Positions 62,024 to 64,000 of a DNA stretch of 64,000 bases are shown one piece after another (position 1 is the first letter of the stretch; each line of letters starts with the position of its first letter). The position numbers were made by a program, and so were the translations under genes. The notes under the pieces were generated by a model. It was not told the DNA's origin. It saw only the letters and a program-made list of their open reading frames with translations, and did no database searches. The DNA comes from Lewinellaceae bacterium (GTDB taxonomy: Bacteria; Bacteroidota; Bacteroidia; Chitinophagales; Saprospiraceae): NCBI GenBank assembly GCA_020636135.1, contig JACJYK010000002.1:453501-517500 (forward strand), in the 5' to 3' direction.

Positions 62024-63117
62024 TACAGGATTTGGTTGCCGATATCATAATGTATGCCGGTTATTTCAAGCTCAAGCCAGGTCCATAATTCGTGGTCTAT
62101 TCGCCAGCTGACAGACATTTTGACCGGCACCCTGATTCCATTCATGGTTTTGGACTCCAGGACATCAATAATCCATTCGAGGGGCTCTGCATTATCGTCT
62201 ACATCTTTATAGCGCATGGCAGTGAATCGTTTGAATTCACCCTGGTCGGAAAAAGTAAAAGTTCCGGATCCGGTCATTCCCTGGTAAGACATGGTTGCCT
62301 GTGCTGTATGATCATCCACGGACGTCCAGGAAATACAGGGACCCCTGACAGCCCACGGAAACCACACGATTTCAGCCAGGTAGCGCTGCATGGAAGCCTG
62401 GTTGAGTTTTGGGATATTGCTGACCGAAACAATGGGTATGACTGAGCCTGCCTTAATCAGCATATCGCCCTGGCCTTTGGAAAATTGATCTCGCCCCGAT
62501 AAGGAAATGATAGGATTTAATGCTATTTCTACCGCCCAGTGGAAAGCCGGAGGATCCAGCGTAAAATATTGGTCTGCGTTTCCCTGATACCACCCAGACT
62601 GACCCGGTTTTGATTTCATCCGCACTTGTTGGGTTAGATAAACCGTCTGGACCGGTTGCCGGTCTTCAATACCAGTGTATTTCAGCCATTTCTTTACCGG
62701 GTCTGGTAACTCATCTGGTATTTGCGGTGCGGATAACCTTTCTTGCACTGCAAGTAATTGCGATCTTTCTTTTTGAATCTTTAAAGCCAATTGGTGGTGA
62801 GCATAGCCGGTGATGGAGGCTATGAGGAGGATGACATTGGCCACGGTCCCGAACTTCGCATCCTGCCAGTACTGGATGATCAGGACCTGAGATACCAGCA
62901 CCGCGCCCGTACCAGGTAGCCACCAGTAGTCCGGCGCGACCCACCGTAGGATTACAGCAGCGATAAACAATAAACCGGCAAGCAGCCACCAAATACCTGA
63001 TATCCTGGATATGGGAAGTGTAAGCGCAGGAAATGATCCCAGCTCAAATGCTTTAAAAAATCCCATCAGGTGAATCAATCCATGGATAGTTATCAGGATG
63101 GAAAGTAAAGTTTTCAT
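62023..63117 (-). CDS. DUF6544 family membrane protein
   Basis: The protein has 364 residues. Four N-terminal membrane helices (about 1-110: SILITIHGLIHLMGF, SGIWWLLAGLLFIAAVIL, and two more) are followed by a soluble DUF6544 domain starting PDPVKKWLKYTGI, with VYLTQQVRMKSKPGQSGWY and FTAMRYKDVD. Function unknown; family members often pair with small membrane proteins. ATG at 63117 is preferred over 63123 and 63138. It shares TAATG coupling with the YIP1-like gene. Confidence 0.85.
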   Translation of the reverse strand: MKTLLSILITIHGLIHLMGFFKAFELGSFPALTLPISRISGIWWLLAGLLFIAAVILRWVAPDYWWLPGTGAVLVSQVLIIQYWQDAKFGTVANVILLIASITGYAHHQLALKIQKERSQLLAVQERLSAPQIPDELPDPVKKWLKYTGIEDRQPVQTVYLTQQVRMKSKPGQSGWYQGNADQYFTLDPPAFHWAVEIALNPIISLSGRDQFSKGQGDMLIKAGSVIPIVSVSNIPKLNQASMQRYLAEIVWFPWAVRGPCISWTSVDDHTAQATMSYQGMTGSGTFTFSDQGEFKRFTAMRYKDVDDNAEPLEWIIDVLESKTMNGIRVPVKMSVSWRIDHELWTWLELEITGIHYDIGNQIL

Positions 63118-63333
63118 GGTCATCTGATCCGGGAGCAAATTTAGCTTGCGTGGGATGGTGAAATGCTACTATGGGTAAGTCCAACCTGTGATCTAAGTCA
63201 TTGCTTTACAGGGATGTAATTCTGATTTTAATTCGATAATCAAATCATATTTAAATACTTGGATGGCTAATATCCCTTTTGTTATCAGAGATTAGGCTTT
63301 CTTTTTGAATACGATGGAATTAGTGGCTCTACC

Positions 63334-64000
63334 CTAATTAGAAATATTAATGATTTTATAAGCCTGCCGGAGGGTCGTTGACGTTAAAATCAAATAATAG
63401 AATCCGGAAGGGATGTCATCGGTGTTCCACACATATTCCTGGCCCGGATTTATGGATATTTTCTTTAGGATCACCCCTGACCCGGATACCAGGTTTATTT
63501 CACAAGCGTGCTCAGTGCCGGCATCCAGCTTCAGATTAATAGATTGATTAAAAGGATTGGGATAATAGCTGAATGCAGGAGTTTGTCTGAGAGGTAATAT
63601 GGCGGTAAGTTCGCTTTTAAAGATCATAACCCCCGGATAGGTAGGGACGAATAACTGATTATCTGCAATAATGGGTTGCCTTAAAAAAATACGTGAGGTG
63701 TCTTCAAAGCGCAGTGTCCCGTCATAAATGTCAAATCCCTTGAGAACCGATGGAGCTCCACCGCTCACATAGACAATGCCATTGGCCCCAGCCGGATTGG
63801 AGAAGTCCCGGGAATTTGACTGGTATTCCCACAATTTTTCTCCATTGTTGGTATTAATAGCTAACAGCACTCCAACGTTTTCCTGCTTATTCAATGCCGT
63901 GAATATTAATACACTGTCCGCAAGTATGGCATTACCACCTGGAAAAAACAGGGATTGTATCCCCTCCGGTAAGGAGTAACACCAGTTTTTGTAGGCATCA
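63334..64000 (-). CDS. PQQ-like propeller protein with T9SS sorting domain, 5' end beyond window
   Basis: The minus frame is open from 63334 to the right edge, at least 221 residues before the stop. The visible N-terminal part has repeats of a PQQ-like beta-propeller: LLAINTNNGEKLWEYQ, ANGIVYVSGG, LKGFDIYDGTLRFED, and QPIIADNQLFV. The last 80 residues are a type A T9SS C-terminal domain: FSYYPNPFNQSINL, VSGSGVILKKI, IPSGFYYLIL and AYKIINIS. The protein is thus exported by the type IX secretion system and anchored or released at the cell surface. An internal TTG has been mistaken as a start; the real start is outside. Confidence 0.88.
   Translation of the reverse strand, partial: DAYKNWCYSLPEGIQSLFFPGGNAILADSVLIFTALNKQENVGVLLAINTNNGEKLWEYQSNSRDFSNPAGANGIVYVSGGAPSVLKGFDIYDGTLRFEDTSRIFLRQPIIADNQLFVPTYPGVMIFKSELTAILPLRQTPAFSYYPNPFNQSINLKLDAGTEHACEINLVSGSGVILKKISINPGQEYVWNTDDIPSGFYYLILTSTTLRQAYKIINISN

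Overview
The window looks like a chromosomal segment of a Bacteroidota bacterium, most plausibly Saprospiraceae or a close relative. The evidence is a SusC/SusD outer-membrane pair, a C-terminal type IX secretion (T9SS) sorting domain on the last gene, many small lipoproteins, TAnnTTTG-like -7 boxes close to start codons, and typical Bacteroidota families (DUF6090, DUF5690, DUF1080, MmcQ/YjbR). No rRNA, tRNA, CRISPR array, phage or complete insertion sequence was seen. Genes run off both edges: a secreted FN3-repeat protein on the left and a PQQ-like T9SS cargo protein on the right.

Layout. 1-5.6 kb: FN3-repeat protein, TRIC/UPF0126 channel, a Rof-like Rho-binding protein with a small partner, a DUF1080 lipoprotein, and a phosphate transporter fused to a PhoU-like tail. 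6-16.1 kb: SusC/SusD, a phosphodiesterase of the alkaline phosphatase superfamily, a DUF5690 transporter, an FAD oxidoreductase of the phosphonate-associated type, and two tandem phosphonatase-like HAD hydrolases. Together they read as an organophosphonate or phosphoester scavenging locus. 16-25.7 kb: GH43 glycosidase, ProRS, a Tyr/Ser-rich secreted protein, an outer-membrane barrel, ScpA and a thioredoxin. 26-47 kb: an accessory stretch of small stand-alone enzymes and regulators: class III aminotransferase, DUF302, a frameshifted DOPA-type dioxygenase, YceI, AraC, a CE1-like esterase, PPK2, a GH13 lipoprotein, HxlR with a cupin, three RibD-C/DHFR-like reductases, an ankyrin protein, a YdeP-type molybdoenzyme and a seven-bladed propeller lipoprotein.

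47-58.8 kb holds the most coherent pathway. GabT and a sodium:solute symporter flank a tightly coupled operon of class III aminotransferase, CoA-transferase A and B, M20 deacylase, and AblB-type beta-lysine N-acetyltransferase. A TolB-propeller/CehA metallohydrolase fusion is added at the 3' end. The first five genes match the content of Bacillus yodTSRQP, but no lysine 2,3-aminomutase is in view. The gene set suggests breakdown of (acetyl-)beta-lysine to acetyl-CoA and GABA, which GabT could then use.

Non-coding structure is notable. There is an array of about four 293-398 bp units made of inverted palindromes (REP/BIME-like) at 48.7-49.9 kb. A 662-bp element at 39.26-39.92 kb has 17-bp terminal inverted repeats and a perfect 8-bp target duplication. 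A 161-bp element at 60.4 kb has perfect 13-bp inverted ends. Several intrinsic terminators and two decayed or frameshifted genes are also present.
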